From NCBI RefSeq assembly GCF_001556045.1, contig NZ_LSIC01000053.1, positions 1 through 59,540 of the forward strand: a stretch of 59,540 nt of DNA, given 5' to 3'. How positions within the stretch are numbered: position 1 is the stretch's first letter; each line of letters starts with the position of its first letter. The DNA comes from Bradyrhizobium sp. CCH5-F6. GTDB lineage: Bacteria; Pseudomonadota; Alphaproteobacteria; Rhizobiales; Xanthobacteraceae. This document shows, piece after piece, positions 44,155-52,325 of this stretch. The notes beneath the pieces are model-generated. The model saw nothing but the letters and a program-made list of their open reading frames with translations, did not search any database and was not told the origin of the DNA. A program made the translations under genes and the position numbers.

Positions 44155-44203
44155 AGAAGCCCCCAAGACGTGGATGCCCGGGACGAGCCCGGGCATGACG
44201 CAA
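44155..44203. repeat. Dispersed repeat with GCCCGGGC arms
   Basis: CCCAAGACGTGGATGCCCGG is followed by GACGAGCCCGGGCATGACG; the arms ATGCCCGGG and CCCGGGCAT pair. Related sequence recurs at 39042-39062 and in 59436-59540. Together with copy B, it makes up the 347-bp gap before the next gene. Confidence 0.7.
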
Positions 44204-44240
44204 CCTTCAGACATCGGAGTGTATCGTGCGAGCGGCGCGC

Positions 44241-44900
44241 TCAGGCGTGCTGCTCTTCGAGCGTGGGTTCGCCGATCAGGCCCAGCGTGTGCTCGGGGTT
44301 GAGGTGCAGGCCGGGGTCCATCAGCTCGCCGCGCATCAGCGCGAGCGGGGCCTTGCGATAGAGCATCAGGTCGTGGAACGGATCGGTCAGGATCTTGGTC
44401 ATCCAGACGAGGCCGGTCTCGACGTCGCGGATGAAGAACAGGTGCACGGTGCGGAACAGAAGACCGCCGCCGCCGACCACGAGCCAGATCTTCGCCACCT
44501 GACGCATGAAGTCGGTCGCGTTCGCCCAGGGCGTGAACAGGCCGAACAACGTGGGATCTGCGACCAGCACCAGGGGCGAGAGCGCCCAGATCGCCATCAG
44601 CACCACCTTGCGCTGCAGGTTGTAGCCGACCTTGATCTCTTCCTTGTACTCGTGCGTCGCATGGTTGATGTGATCGTAATCGTGCGGCTCGAAGAAGAAG
44701 TGGCCAGCCTGGCGCGTGGTCATCGAGACCAGCCAGCCGACCAGCGCGGAGACCACGGGGTCGATGAACAGCCAGACATAGGCGAAGAGGAAGCTCAGCG
44801 CGCTGACGAAGTGCAGGCTCTGATTGATGCGGCTGTGGTGATAGTAGCGATGGTCGTCCCAGCGCTGGATCCGCAGCTGCTCGAGATAATTCTTGATCAT
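44241..44900 (-). CDS. Mpo1-like (DUF962-type) membrane protein
   Basis: The 219-residue protein has about four membrane segments. Histidine motifs fit the Mpo1/DUF962 pattern: YYHHSRINQSLHFVSALSFL near residue 20 and RQAGHFFFEPHDYDHINHAT near 70. Yeast Mpo1 is an iron-dependent dioxygenase that shortens 2-hydroxy fatty acids. Family membership is judged by eye and the bacterial reaction is not known. ATG 44900 has GGGGGAGAG before it; a TTG at 44912 is less likely. It follows the methyltransferase gene on the same strand, with a 143-bp gap. Confidence 0.65.
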   Translation of the reverse strand: MIKNYLEQLRIQRWDDHRYYHHSRINQSLHFVSALSFLFAYVWLFIDPVVSALVGWLVSMTTRQAGHFFFEPHDYDHINHATHEYKEEIKVGYNLQRKVVLMAIWALSPLVLVADPTLFGLFTPWANATDFMRQVAKIWLVVGGGGLLFRTVHLFFIRDVETGLVWMTKILTDPFHDLMLYRKAPLALMRGELMDPGLHLNPEHTLGLIGEPTLEEQHA

Positions 44901-45043
44901 GCTCTCCCCCAAAATGCTTTCGGGTACGGGATTACAGGGATTCGATGTAGGCCGTGTGACAACATCATTGTGTCATGTGACGATGCGCAGCGGCGCGATG
45001 ACGCACGAGTTACGCTCTATCGCTTCACCATGAGGAGCAGCAG

Positions 45044-45733
45044 TTACGCCGCCTTGGCGACATCGACCTTGCGGAAGCGCACCAGCGAGAAGTGACCGAG
45101 CGGCGGAATCAGGCGGCGCTCGGCGAGCTCGATGCCGTTCGCGCCGGCGAGCCACTTCGCATAGCGCGACCAGGCGAACTCGGCGGTGCGGAAGCCGAGC
45201 GGACGCACCACGGGCTGAAGCTTCTGTTCGATGAAGCGGCGCATGCCGGTGTCGGCGGAGACGCGGGTGAGGATGATCAGCTCGCCCCCCGGGCGCAGCA
45301 CGCGGGCGAATTCGTCGAGCGCCTTTTCCGGATTGGGCACGGCGGTGACGACATACTGCGCCATCACGACGTCGAAGGAATTGTCGGGAAATTCGAGCTT
45401 CTCGGCGTCCATCACCGCGAGGCCCTCGACGTTCTTCAGCTTCTGCTCCTTCACCCGGCGGCGCGCCTTGTCCAACATCGCTTCCGAGATGTCGGTGCCG
45501 AAGATGCGCAGGTTCGGGGCATAGAGCGGCAGCGAGATGCCGGTGCCGACGCCGACCTCGAGCACACGGCCGCCGATCTTGTTGGTGGCCGTAATCGCGG
45601 CCTGCCGCCCCTTGGCGAACACGCCGCCGAACACGAGGTCGTAGACCGGCGCCCAGCGATCATAGGCCTGCTCGACCGTGCCGCGGGTGAGGTCGAGTTG
45701 CTGCGTGCCGTCAAGGTTCATGATCTTAGCCAT
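45044..45733 (-). CDS. Class I methyltransferase, PmtA/UbiE-like (probable phospholipid N-methyltransferase)
   Basis: The 229-residue protein has the SAM motif GGRVLEVGVGTGISLPLYAP near residue 55, motif II around FGTDISEAMLDKARRRV and post-motif FDVVMAQYVVTAVPNPEKAL. The start TVEQAYDRWAPVYDLVFGGV resembles phosphatidylethanolamine N-methyltransferases of rhizobia and Rhodobacter, which make methylated ethanolamine lipids and phosphatidylcholine. UbiE-type quinone methylation is the alternative. The decarboxylase-like gene nearby supports a phospholipid role. Confidence 0.82.
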   Translation of the reverse strand: MAKIMNLDGTQQLDLTRGTVEQAYDRWAPVYDLVFGGVFAKGRQAAITATNKIGGRVLEVGVGTGISLPLYAPNLRIFGTDISEAMLDKARRRVKEQKLKNVEGLAVMDAEKLEFPDNSFDVVMAQYVVTAVPNPEKALDEFARVLRPGGELIILTRVSADTGMRRFIEQKLQPVVRPLGFRTAEFAWSRYAKWLAGANGIELAERRLIPPLGHFSLVRFRKVDVAKAA

Positions 45734-45766
45734 CGATGAGGTTCTCGCTGTGGGTCAAAGGGTCGA

Positions 45767-46819
45767 TCAGCCGCGTACCGGCCGCCGCGCCATGCGAGGC
45801 GAGGCACGCAAGGCGCGGCTGGGCTGAAGTGAGGTGAGATTGCCGACGAACTGGCGCGCGCTGTTTTCCCAGGAGCGTTCCAGCGCGAAATTGCGGCAGG
45901 TCTCGCGCGACATGGTGAGCGCACGCAGGCACGCGGCGCGCAGATCGTGGTCGATCGCGCCGATCGGGTGATCGGCGATGACGTCCTTCGGGCCCGTCAC
46001 CGGAAACGCCGCAACCGGCGTGCCGCAGGCGAGCGCCTCGAGCTGCACCACGCCAAAGGTGTCGGTCAGGCTGGGAAACACGAAGACGTCGGCGGCGGCC
46101 AGATGCGCGGTCAGATCCGCGCCCTTCTTCTCGCCGAGAAAGACCGCGTCGGGATATTTCCTCTCGAGCGCCGCCTTCTGCGGGCCGTCGCCGACGACGA
46201 CCTTGGTGCCGGGCAGGTCGAGCGAGAGGAAGGCTTCGAGATTCTTCTCCACCGCAACGCGGCCCATGGTCATGAAGATCGGCCGCGGCAGATCGAGCCT
46301 GGCCGGAGAATCGGGGTGGAAGAGTTCGGTGTCGACCCCGCGCGTCCAGAAGCCGAGCCGTTTGAAGCCGCGCTCGGACAGCTCCTGCCGCAGCGACGGC
46401 GTCGCCACCATGGTCATCGCGGCCGCGTCGTGGAAGTGGCGCAGCACGGCATAGCCGACGCTCGCGGGGATGCCGGTCCGCACCGAGACATATTCCGGAA
46501 AGCGCGTCGTGTAGGAGGTGGTGAAGGCGAGCCGGTTGCGGCGGCAATAGGCCCGCGCGGCCCAGCCGATCGGCCCCTCGGTCGCGATGTGCAGCGCGTC
46601 CGGCGCCGCCTTCTCGATCCGCCGCGCGATCTCCTTCGCCGACGGCAGCGCGAAGCGCAGGCCGGGATAGGTCGGCAGCGGCCAGGACCGAAAGCCCTCC
46701 GGGGTGAGGAAGTCGATCTCGACGTCGAGGGCCTTGGCCGCATGTGCCAGCGAGGTCAGCGTCCGCACCACGCCGTTGACCTGCGGATGCCAGGCGTCAG
46801 TCGCGATTAATACCCGCAT
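45767..46819 (-). CDS. GT4-family glycosyltransferase
   Basis: The 350-residue protein has a GT-B fold. The N-terminal acceptor domain opens MRVLIATDAWHPQVNGVVRT; the donor domain has GRVAVEKNLEAFL and the nucleotide-sugar motif FPSLTDTFGVVQLEALACGT near 270-290, with the paired EX7E-like glutamate. It resembles alpha-mannosyl- or glucosyltransferases acting on lipids; the donor and acceptor are not determined. It sits 33 bp upstream of the methyltransferase gene on the same strand, so the two are probably cotranscribed. Confidence 0.9.
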   Translation of the reverse strand: MRVLIATDAWHPQVNGVVRTLTSLAHAAKALDVEIDFLTPEGFRSWPLPTYPGLRFALPSAKEIARRIEKAAPDALHIATEGPIGWAARAYCRRNRLAFTTSYTTRFPEYVSVRTGIPASVGYAVLRHFHDAAAMTMVATPSLRQELSERGFKRLGFWTRGVDTELFHPDSPARLDLPRPIFMTMGRVAVEKNLEAFLSLDLPGTKVVVGDGPQKAALERKYPDAVFLGEKKGADLTAHLAAADVFVFPSLTDTFGVVQLEALACGTPVAAFPVTGPKDVIADHPIGAIDHDLRAACLRALTMSRETCRNFALERSWENSARQFVGNLTSLQPSRALRASPRMARRPVRG

Positions 46820-47089
46820 GGGAAAATCCCGAGAGTTTGATGATTCTCAGGCATCGACCATCAACGAAGGATATTTCAGGCGTGTGACGTCACAGAAGTG
46901 TCGGCGGGCTGTTTTGTTCGCGAAGGGGCTCGCGCAGCCACGAAACTGTCATGAAACAATTCTTGCCGCCATGAAACCGTTTTCGGTTTTCCGCGCAAAT
47001 GTCCCGAAACGTTTTGCCGTTAGTGATCTACGCAACGGAGCACCGAAACGGTGCCGCGGTGATTAACACCGAGCAAACAGGGGCGATCA

Positions 47090-47806
47090 ATGTTCAATCT
47101 GGACACCTTCAAGGCCTATTCGCGCGCCGCTGCGTTCGGTGCAGTGACGATCTCCGCAATCGCGTTCGCAGGTGCAGCCAACGCCGCGCCGGTGCAGATC
47201 TTCCCGTTCTTCCAGCCGCTGCCGCCGATGGCCGCGCCGCAGCCGTTCGAGCCCTATCAGCCGTATCAGCCGGCGCCCTACCAGGCCGCGCCGTCCGAGG
47301 ATCAGGATTCGGTCAAGTTGCCGGCCCGGTTCCGCCGCCAGACTGTTTCCTACGCGACGCGCGAAGCGCCCGGCACCATCATCATCGATACGCCCAACAC
47401 CTATCTCTATTACGTGCTCGGCAACGGCCAGGCGCTTCGTTACGGCATCGGCGTCGGCCGCGAAGGCTTCACCTGGTCCGGCATCCAGTCGGTCAGCCGC
47501 AAGGCCGAGTGGCCGGCCTGGACCCCGCCGCCGGAAATGATCGCCCGCCAGCCCTATCTGCCGCGTCACATGGCCGGCGGCCCCGGCAATCCGCTGGGCG
47601 CACGCGCCATGTACCTCGGCGGCACCATCTACCGCATCCACGGCACCAACGCGCCTGACACCATCGGCAAACGCGTCTCCTCCGGCTGCATCCGCATGAC
47701 CAACGAGGACGTCACCGACCTCTATTCCCGCGTCAACGTCGGCACCAAGGTGATCGTGCTGCCGATGACCGAGCGCAGGGCCGATCTCGGCGCTGCGACG
47801 CGGTAA
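47090..47806 (+). CDS. L,D-transpeptidase (YkuD family)
   Basis: The 238-residue exported protein has a signal peptide (cleaved after about residue 32, ANAA), a Pro/Gln/Tyr-rich linker (40-70), and a YkuD catalytic domain with His 184 (YRIHGTNAP) and Cys 200 (VSSGCIRMTNEDV). It makes 3-3 crosslinks or attaches proteins to meso-diaminopimelate in the wall. All catalytic residues are present. The 270-bp gap upstream shows no recognised promoter. Confidence 0.95.
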   Translation: MFNLDTFKAYSRAAAFGAVTISAIAFAGAANAAPVQIFPFFQPLPPMAAPQPFEPYQPYQPAPYQAAPSEDQDSVKLPARFRRQTVSYATREAPGTIIIDTPNTYLYYVLGNGQALRYGIGVGREGFTWSGIQSVSRKAEWPAWTPPPEMIARQPYLPRHMAGGPGNPLGARAMYLGGTIYRIHGTNAPDTIGKRVSSGCIRMTNEDVTDLYSRVNVGTKVIVLPMTERRADLGAATR

Positions 47807-47829
47807 AGCGACAGGACATTGTGACGCGA

Positions 47830-47855
47830 ACGGCCCCGGAACCCGCCGGGGCCGT
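47830..47855 (+). terminator. Terminator after the L,D-transpeptidase gene
   Basis: ACGGCCCCGG pairs perfectly with CCGGGGCCGT around a 6-base loop, 23 bases after the stop, followed by ATCCGTTTGT. The stem is GC-rich with a modest T-rich tail. Confidence 0.75.
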
Positions 47856-47918
47856 ATCCGTTTGTCCTCCACGTGCCGACGCGCGCTGCTGCGGTGCGAT
47901 CCACGATGGAGGGCGCAG

Positions 47919-48338
47919 ATGCAACCCCACCTGCAATTCCCGGCAAGTTCGCGGTTGCGCACGATCATCGGCGCCGGAGCGCTGACGCTGCTCTTGTCCG
48001 CTCCCTCCGCGCTCGCACAGCAGCCGGCGAGCGATGAAGCTGCTCATCAGGCCTTCAACAATTCCTGCCGCACCTGTCACTCCATGAAAGAGGGCGACAA
48101 TCGTCTCGGTCCGAATCTCAACAAGATCGTCGGACGCAAAGCCGGCTCGCTGCCGAACTACACCTACTCGTCGTCGATGAAGGAAGCCGGCTTCGTCTGG
48201 GATCAGGACAAGCTCACCCGCTTCATGATCAAGCCTGATGAGGTCGTGTCGGGCCACAAGATGCAGCCTTACGGCGGCGTTTCGGCAGAAGAAGCGGCCA
48301 AGGTGGTTGCGTATCTGCAGGCGGCGGGCAGCCAATAG
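47919..48338 (+). CDS. Class I cytochrome c
   Basis: The 139-residue protein has a signal peptide (cut near ALA-QQ, residue 34), the heme-binding CRTCH at 50-54 and the distal Met in GHKMQPYGGV near 110. The mature form is a soluble, periplasmic single-heme electron carrier of the c2/c550 type. Start ATG 47919 is preceded by GGAGGG; the longer frame to 47862 overlaps the terminator tail and is rejected. Its partner is not evident from the neighbours. Confidence 0.95.
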   Translation: MQPHLQFPASSRLRTIIGAGALTLLLSAPSALAQQPASDEAAHQAFNNSCRTCHSMKEGDNRLGPNLNKIVGRKAGSLPNYTYSSSMKEAGFVWDQDKLTRFMIKPDEVVSGHKMQPYGGVSAEEAAKVVAYLQAAGSQ

Positions 48339-48352
48339 GACGCCCCGCAGCC

Positions 48353-48748
48353 CTACGCATCCGTCGGCTCGTATCGTCGCTCGACCTGGAATGATTTCGC
48401 CGTGATCAGCCAGGCGTCATCGATGCGATGGTACGCGAGGTAGTCGACGTACTGAAGCAGATCGATACGAACGCGAACCTTCACCAGCGCCTGCGCCGGC
48501 GAGGCCATGTCGATCAGCAATATCTCCCGAAGGCGCGGGGCGTCCTTGGATTTGGGCGACGGGGTCGATGCCAGCAGCGCCCTGTAGTCGCGAACCGGCA
48601 ATAGCCGCAATTCGGCGTCGCGAATTCCGTGGAGCTGCGCCGTCGGCGCAAAGACTCGGTCGAACTGCGAAACGTCGTTGTCGTACATCAGCGTGAAGTA
48701 ACGCTCGACAGCCTCGAGCAGGGGCGCAAGGGTTTGACGTTCGGTCAT
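48353..48748 (-). CDS. NTF2-like (SnoaL/lumazine-binding type) protein
   Basis: The 131-residue protein shows the cone-shaped NTF2-like pattern: VERYFTLMYDNDVSQFDRVF, FAPTAQLHGIRD, and KVRVRIDLLQYVDYLAYHRI. Such proteins bind or isomerise small ligands. No catalytic set can be assigned. It is convergent with cytochrome c (14-bp gap) and divergent from the Lrp-type gene, which could regulate it. Confidence 0.85.
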   Translation of the reverse strand: MTERQTLAPLLEAVERYFTLMYDNDVSQFDRVFAPTAQLHGIRDAELRLLPVRDYRALLASTPSPKSKDAPRLREILLIDMASPAQALVKVRVRIDLLQYVDYLAYHRIDDAWLITAKSFQVERRYEPTDA

Positions 48749-48871
48749 GGTTCACTCCATCAGCGGCGGGGTCGGAGCAATCCATCCCATGGAAAGCCGA
48801 GGCATGTCCTTGCGAACTAGGCTAGTCTCGACGGCTCCGGCGCAACATTGCGCCCTTCTTGATCCAACGGG

Positions 48872-49348
48872 ATGCGGTTCATGCCAAAATGCGAGCTGGA
48901 TGCGATCGACCGGCGCATCGTCACCGAACTCCAAGCCAATGCGCGATTGAGCAATATCGAGCTTGCCGACCGGGTCGGCTTGTCGCCATCGCCCTGCCTG
49001 CGGCGGGACGGTTATATCGACGGTTACCGCGCCTCCTTGCGGCGCAGCCGCCTCGGGCTCGGCTTCTCCGCCTTCCTCGGCGTCAAGATCAATGGCCATG
49101 CCAACGAGCAGGCGCTGAGCTTCGAGCGGACTGTCGTGGACATGCCCGAGGTCGTTGCCTGCCATCTCGTCTCCGGCGAAGCCGACTATCTGCTCGAAAT
49201 CGTGGTACCCGAGCTCGAGGACTACCAGCGCTTCCTCGTCGACAAGCTGCTCAACCTGCCCATTGTGAGGGAGGTCCGCAGCAGCATCGCACTCCAAACG
49301 CTCAAGGCGGGCGCGCCCCTGCCACTGGCGCACCTGGCATCGCCATGA
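48872..49348 (+). CDS. Lrp/AsnC-family regulator with a shortened DNA-binding domain
   Basis: The 158-residue protein has the Lrp helix-turn-helix (LDAIDRRIVTELQANARLSN, IELADRVGLSPSPCLRR) and a RAM ligand domain (about 70-150). After PCLRR the usual VRRLEEA-type end of the recognition helix is missing and the sequence goes straight to DGYIDGYRASL, an apparent in-frame loss of six or seven codons. This could weaken DNA binding. ATG 48872 is used; ATG 48881 (MPKCELDAID) is equally plausible. The next gene starts on its stop (ATGA). Confidence 0.85.
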   Translation: MRFMPKCELDAIDRRIVTELQANARLSNIELADRVGLSPSPCLRRDGYIDGYRASLRRSRLGLGFSAFLGVKINGHANEQALSFERTVVDMPEVVACHLVSGEADYLLEIVVPELEDYQRFLVDKLLNLPIVREVRSSIALQTLKAGAPLPLAHLASP

Positions 49349-49848
49349 TCCGATTGCTGACACCCGCCGACGCCGCAATCTACCGCTCCGTCCGGCTAGA
49401 AGCGCTCGCGACCAATCCCGAGGCATTTGCCAGCACGTACGAACGCGAGCAGGACAAGCCGCTGTCCTGGTTCGAGGAGCGGCTCGCGATGTCGGACGTG
49501 TTCGGCGCTTTCATCGCAGACGAGCTGGCGGGTACCGCCGGCTTCTGGCGGGAGGACAGTGCGAAGACCGCGCACAAGGCCGTGCTCTGGGGCATGTACG
49601 TGCGGCCACAGGCGCGGAAGTCGGGCATGGGAAGGCTGCTCATCGACGCAGTCGTGGCGCACGCCGCACAACGCGTCGAGCAGCTTCACCTCGCCGTCGT
49701 CAGCGAGAACGAGGCGGCCTTGCAGCTCTACAAGGCTGCCGGATTCGTCGAGTACGGCCGCGAAATCAGGGCACTGAAATTGGGCGACAGATACTACGAT
49801 GAGACCCTGATGGCCTTGTTCTTCGACAGAGGTGACACGACACGGTGA
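49345..49848 (+). CDS. GNAT-family N-acetyltransferase
   Basis: The 167-residue protein has the GNAT fold: N-terminal MIRLLTPADAAIYRSVRLEA, the acetyl-CoA loop VRPQARKSGMGRLLIDAVVA (Q/RxxGxG/A-like) near 100, and LAVVSENEAALQLYKAAGF near 130. Substrate unknown; protein N-terminus, antibiotic or amine acetylation are all possible. It starts on the Lrp stop codon (ATGA), so the pair is translationally coupled and the regulator may control it. Confidence 0.93.
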   Translation: MIRLLTPADAAIYRSVRLEALATNPEAFASTYEREQDKPLSWFEERLAMSDVFGAFIADELAGTAGFWREDSAKTAHKAVLWGMYVRPQARKSGMGRLLIDAVVAHAAQRVEQLHLAVVSENEAALQLYKAAGFVEYGREIRALKLGDRYYDETLMALFFDRGDTTR

Positions 49849-49861
49849 GGGGGCTGGCGTC

Positions 49862-50134
49862 TTACCGACAGACCGCAGCCCGCCGCTCCGCAATCAGCCT
49901 CAGCCACGCGGCGGCATGAAACGCACTCATCAAAAGATACATCGGCACCATCCCCCCGAGCAGAAAGCCCTGCCCGGCGCCGCAGAGCATGTCCGCTGGA
50001 CCACCGCCGATCATGGCCGTCAACACGGCCATGATCGCAAAGGTCGGCGTGGCGGCCAGAGCAAGCCATCCGGCGAGGCGGCGCGCGGCCGCGACGCCGT
50101 CGAGCCTGCGGACCGCTCCGACCGGACCAATCAT
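49862..50134 (-). CDS. Small membrane protein coupled to the DUF899 gene
   Basis: The 90-residue product has two hydrophobic segments (AGWLALAATPTFAIMAVLTA and GFLLGGMVPMYLLMSAFHAA), so a two-span membrane protein. ATG 50134 overlaps the DUF899 stop as ATGA. I do not recognise a family, and no motif beyond the hydrophobic segments is visible. Its close coupling suggests a shared role with the DUF899 protein. Confidence 0.82.
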   Translation of the reverse strand: MIGPVGAVRRLDGVAAARRLAGWLALAATPTFAIMAVLTAMIGGGPADMLCGAGQGFLLGGMVPMYLLMSAFHAAAWLRLIAERRAAVCR

Positions 50135-50922
50135 GTCCGCTCCCCCGCCGCCTCCTCGCGAAAGGCCTTCTCGCCGGCGTCCGAGATCTCGACCCATTTC
50201 TTGTCGGGCGCGGCGCCTTCGGTGTAGCTGTCGTGCCAGTTCCACCATTTGTAGGTCGGCGTCTGCGGATAGCCCCCCGGCGAATCCTCCCACACCTCCT
50301 GCCGGCCGAGCGGCGTGATGTCGAGATAGTTCCAGGTGCCGCCCATCTGCTCGTCGCCGCGGCTCTTGACGAAATAGGTGCGGAAGATGCGCGTCCCGTC
50401 GCGGAAGAACACGTTGGTCCCGTGCCATTCGTCCACGCCGAAATCGGCATCGAAGCTGTCGGTGATGGTGACCCATGGCATGGTCCAACCCATGCGCTGC
50501 TTCAGCCTGATGATGTCCGCCTGCGGCGCGCGCGAGGCGAACACGAGCGTGGTATCGCGGGCATTGAGGTGCGCGACATGGGCGACCTGGTCGGCGACCA
50601 TCGAGCAGCCCCGGCAGGCATGATCGGGCCAGCCGAACACGCCCGGCTCGAAGAATGCGCGGTAGACGATCAGCTGCCGCCGGCCCTGGAACAGGTCGAC
50701 CAGACTGAGCTTGCCGCCGGGGCCCTCGAACGCATAGGTTTTGTCCACCGCCATCCACGGCATGCGCCGCCGCTCGGCGGCCAGGGCGTCGCGGGCACGG
50801 GTATGGGCTTTCTCCTTCACGAGCAGCTGCAGGCGGGCGGCCTCCCAGTCCTGCGGCGACACCACCGGCGGCGTCTGCATGGGGGGCTGTCCGTTCGTCC
50901 CGGCGTTTTGAACTGATGTCAT
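50131..50922 (-). CDS. DUF899 thioredoxin-like protein
   Basis: The 263-residue cytosolic protein has the DUF899 pattern: WMAVDKTYAFEGPGGKLSLV, DLFQGRRQLIVYRAFF, CRGCSMVADQVAHVAHLNAR with a CxxC-like pair, and FFRDGTRIFRTYFVKSRGDE. The fold is thioredoxin-like; a redox role is likely but the substrate is unknown. It leads a two-gene unit with a membrane protein and is divergent from a regulator gene, with a candidate operator between them. Confidence 0.9.
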   Translation of the reverse strand: MTSVQNAGTNGQPPMQTPPVVSPQDWEAARLQLLVKEKAHTRARDALAAERRRMPWMAVDKTYAFEGPGGKLSLVDLFQGRRQLIVYRAFFEPGVFGWPDHACRGCSMVADQVAHVAHLNARDTTLVFASRAPQADIIRLKQRMGWTMPWVTITDSFDADFGVDEWHGTNVFFRDGTRIFRTYFVKSRGDEQMGGTWNYLDITPLGRQEVWEDSPGGYPQTPTYKWWNWHDSYTEGAAPDKKWVEISDAGEKAFREEAAGERT

Positions 50923-51044
50923 GATGGCCCTCCAAATCTCTTGCTTCGGCCGTCATTCCGCGCCGCGCTCTGACGGACGCGGAACCGCCCGCCCCTCACC
51001 GCACATCGTCGGCCGTCAACGATTTCTGGCATCTGGCGGTTGCG

Positions 51045-51060
51045 CGGCGGGAGTAACAAG
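51045..51060 (+). promoter_or_regulatory. Candidate operator, site 1
   Basis: CGGCGGGAGTAACAAG lies 15 bases before the start of the regulator gene and between it and the divergent DUF899 gene. The exact reverse complement is at 52263-52278. A 16-base match at this distance is very unlikely by chance. Confidence 0.7.
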
Positions 51061-51075
51061 TGTGGCGGGATTGAC

Positions 51076-52296
51076 ATGGAGTCGCTGATCACCGCCGCTG
51101 CGCGCGCGCTCGAGGCCGGTGATCCGCTCGGCGCGCTGAATCGTGTTGCGCTGCGCAACGATGCGCCGTCGCTGGCGCTACGCGGCATCGCGATGGCGCA
51201 GCTCGGCGATCTCGCGAAAGCGAAAGCTCTGCTGCGCAGCGCCGTACGTGGCTTCGGTCCACGGGAAGCGGTCGCACGCGCGAGATGCGTGGTGGCCGAG
51301 GCCGAGATCGCGCTCGTCTCGCGCGATTTGAACTGGCCGCCGAAGACGCTCGCGGCGGCACGCGCGACGCTCGAACGCCACGGCGATCTCGCCAATGCCG
51401 CCCATGCAGGTCACATCGAGGCGCGCCGTCTTCTCCTCCTCGGACGTCTCGACGAAGCCGAGCGGACGCTGGCCGGCCTCATCACCTCCCCACTCCCGCC
51501 GGCATCGCAAGCCGTCCGCGAGCTCGTCAGCGCCGGCATCGCCATCAGGCGGCTGAAAACGAAGCACGCGCGCGCAGCCCTCGACCGAGCCGCACGTGCA
51601 GCGCGCCTCGCCGGCATTCCTGCGCTGGCGGCGGAGGTCGAAAGCGCCAGTCTCGTGCTCGACACCCCGGCAGCGCGCCTGATCGCGCGCGGCAGGGAGC
51701 ATCCGCTGCTGCTCGGACAGGTCGAAGCACTGGCGGCATCCACGGCGCTCGTCGTCGACGCGTTCCATCACACCGTTCGCAAGGGAGGCGTGGTCGTTTC
51801 GCTCGGAACGCGGCCGGTGCTGTTCGCGCTCGCCCGCCCCCTGGCGCAGGCATGGCCCGCGGATGTGTCCCGGGAGACGCTGATGGCCGCAGCGTTTGGC
51901 GCCAGACACGTCGATGATTCGCATCGCGCACGGCTGCGGGTCGAGATCGGGCGGCTGCGCGCCAAGCTGAAGCCTCTGGCGGATGTCAGCGCGACGAAGC
52001 AGGGTTTTGCGCTGGTGCCGCGCAAGACGCGAGAGGTCGTGGTGCTGGCGCGGCCCGTCGAGGAAAAGCACGCCTCCGTCCTAGCCCTTCTCTCGGACGG
52101 TGAGCCGTGGTCGAGCTCGGCGCTGGCGCTGGCACTGGGAACGAGTGCGCGCACCGTGCAGCGCGCGCTCGACGAGCTGGCGCGATCGAACAAGGTGCAG
52201 TCGTTCGGACACGGCCGCGCGCGGCGCTGGATGACCCCGCCCGTTCCGGGTTTCCCGACAGGCTTGTTACTCCCGCCGCCGCTCCCGAAGACGTAA
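51076..52296 (+). CDS. Predicted regulator: TPR-like domain plus two winged helices
   Basis: The 406-residue protein has a helical repeat-rich first half (about residues 1-200; ALRGIAMAQLGDLAKAKALL and similar TPR-like units). A segment like the OmpR C-terminal winged helix follows (about 225-315: FALARPLAQAWPADVSRETL, RLRVEIGRLRAKLKPLADVS). A second helix-turn-helix is at about 335-385 (SSSALALALGTSARTVQRAL, DELARSNKVQSFG). No enzymatic motif is seen. Site 1 stands at its start and site 2 in its last codons, so it probably controls itself and its neighbours. Start ATG 51076 (MESLITAAARALE). Confidence 0.8.
   Translation: MESLITAAARALEAGDPLGALNRVALRNDAPSLALRGIAMAQLGDLAKAKALLRSAVRGFGPREAVARARCVVAEAEIALVSRDLNWPPKTLAAARATLERHGDLANAAHAGHIEARRLLLLGRLDEAERTLAGLITSPLPPASQAVRELVSAGIAIRRLKTKHARAALDRAARAARLAGIPALAAEVESASLVLDTPAARLIARGREHPLLLGQVEALAASTALVVDAFHHTVRKGGVVVSLGTRPVLFALARPLAQAWPADVSRETLMAAAFGARHVDDSHRARLRVEIGRLRAKLKPLADVSATKQGFALVPRKTREVVVLARPVEEKHASVLALLSDGEPWSSSALALALGTSARTVQRALDELARSNKVQSFGHGRARRWMTPPVPGFPTGLLLPPPLPKT
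52263..52278 (-). promoter_or_regulatory. Candidate operator, site 2
   Basis: CTTGTTACTCCCGCCG is the reverse complement of site 1. It lies inside the last codons of the regulator gene, 48 bases before the propeller gene, where it would control that gene independently. Confidence 0.65.
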
Positions 52297-52325
52297 GGTG
52301 ACGTCACATCAAAGGGACCAAGCAC

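Noticed and set aside
42214..44214. 666-codon minus-strand frame opposite the aminotransferase
   Set aside because: The plus-strand aminotransferase has the PLP lysine and full fold; the opposite frame has no domain and crosses repeats.
48859..49848. Long frame joining the acetyltransferase to sequence upstream
   Set aside because: The upstream part is the Lrp gene read out of frame; the acetyltransferase starts at 49345 on the Lrp stop.
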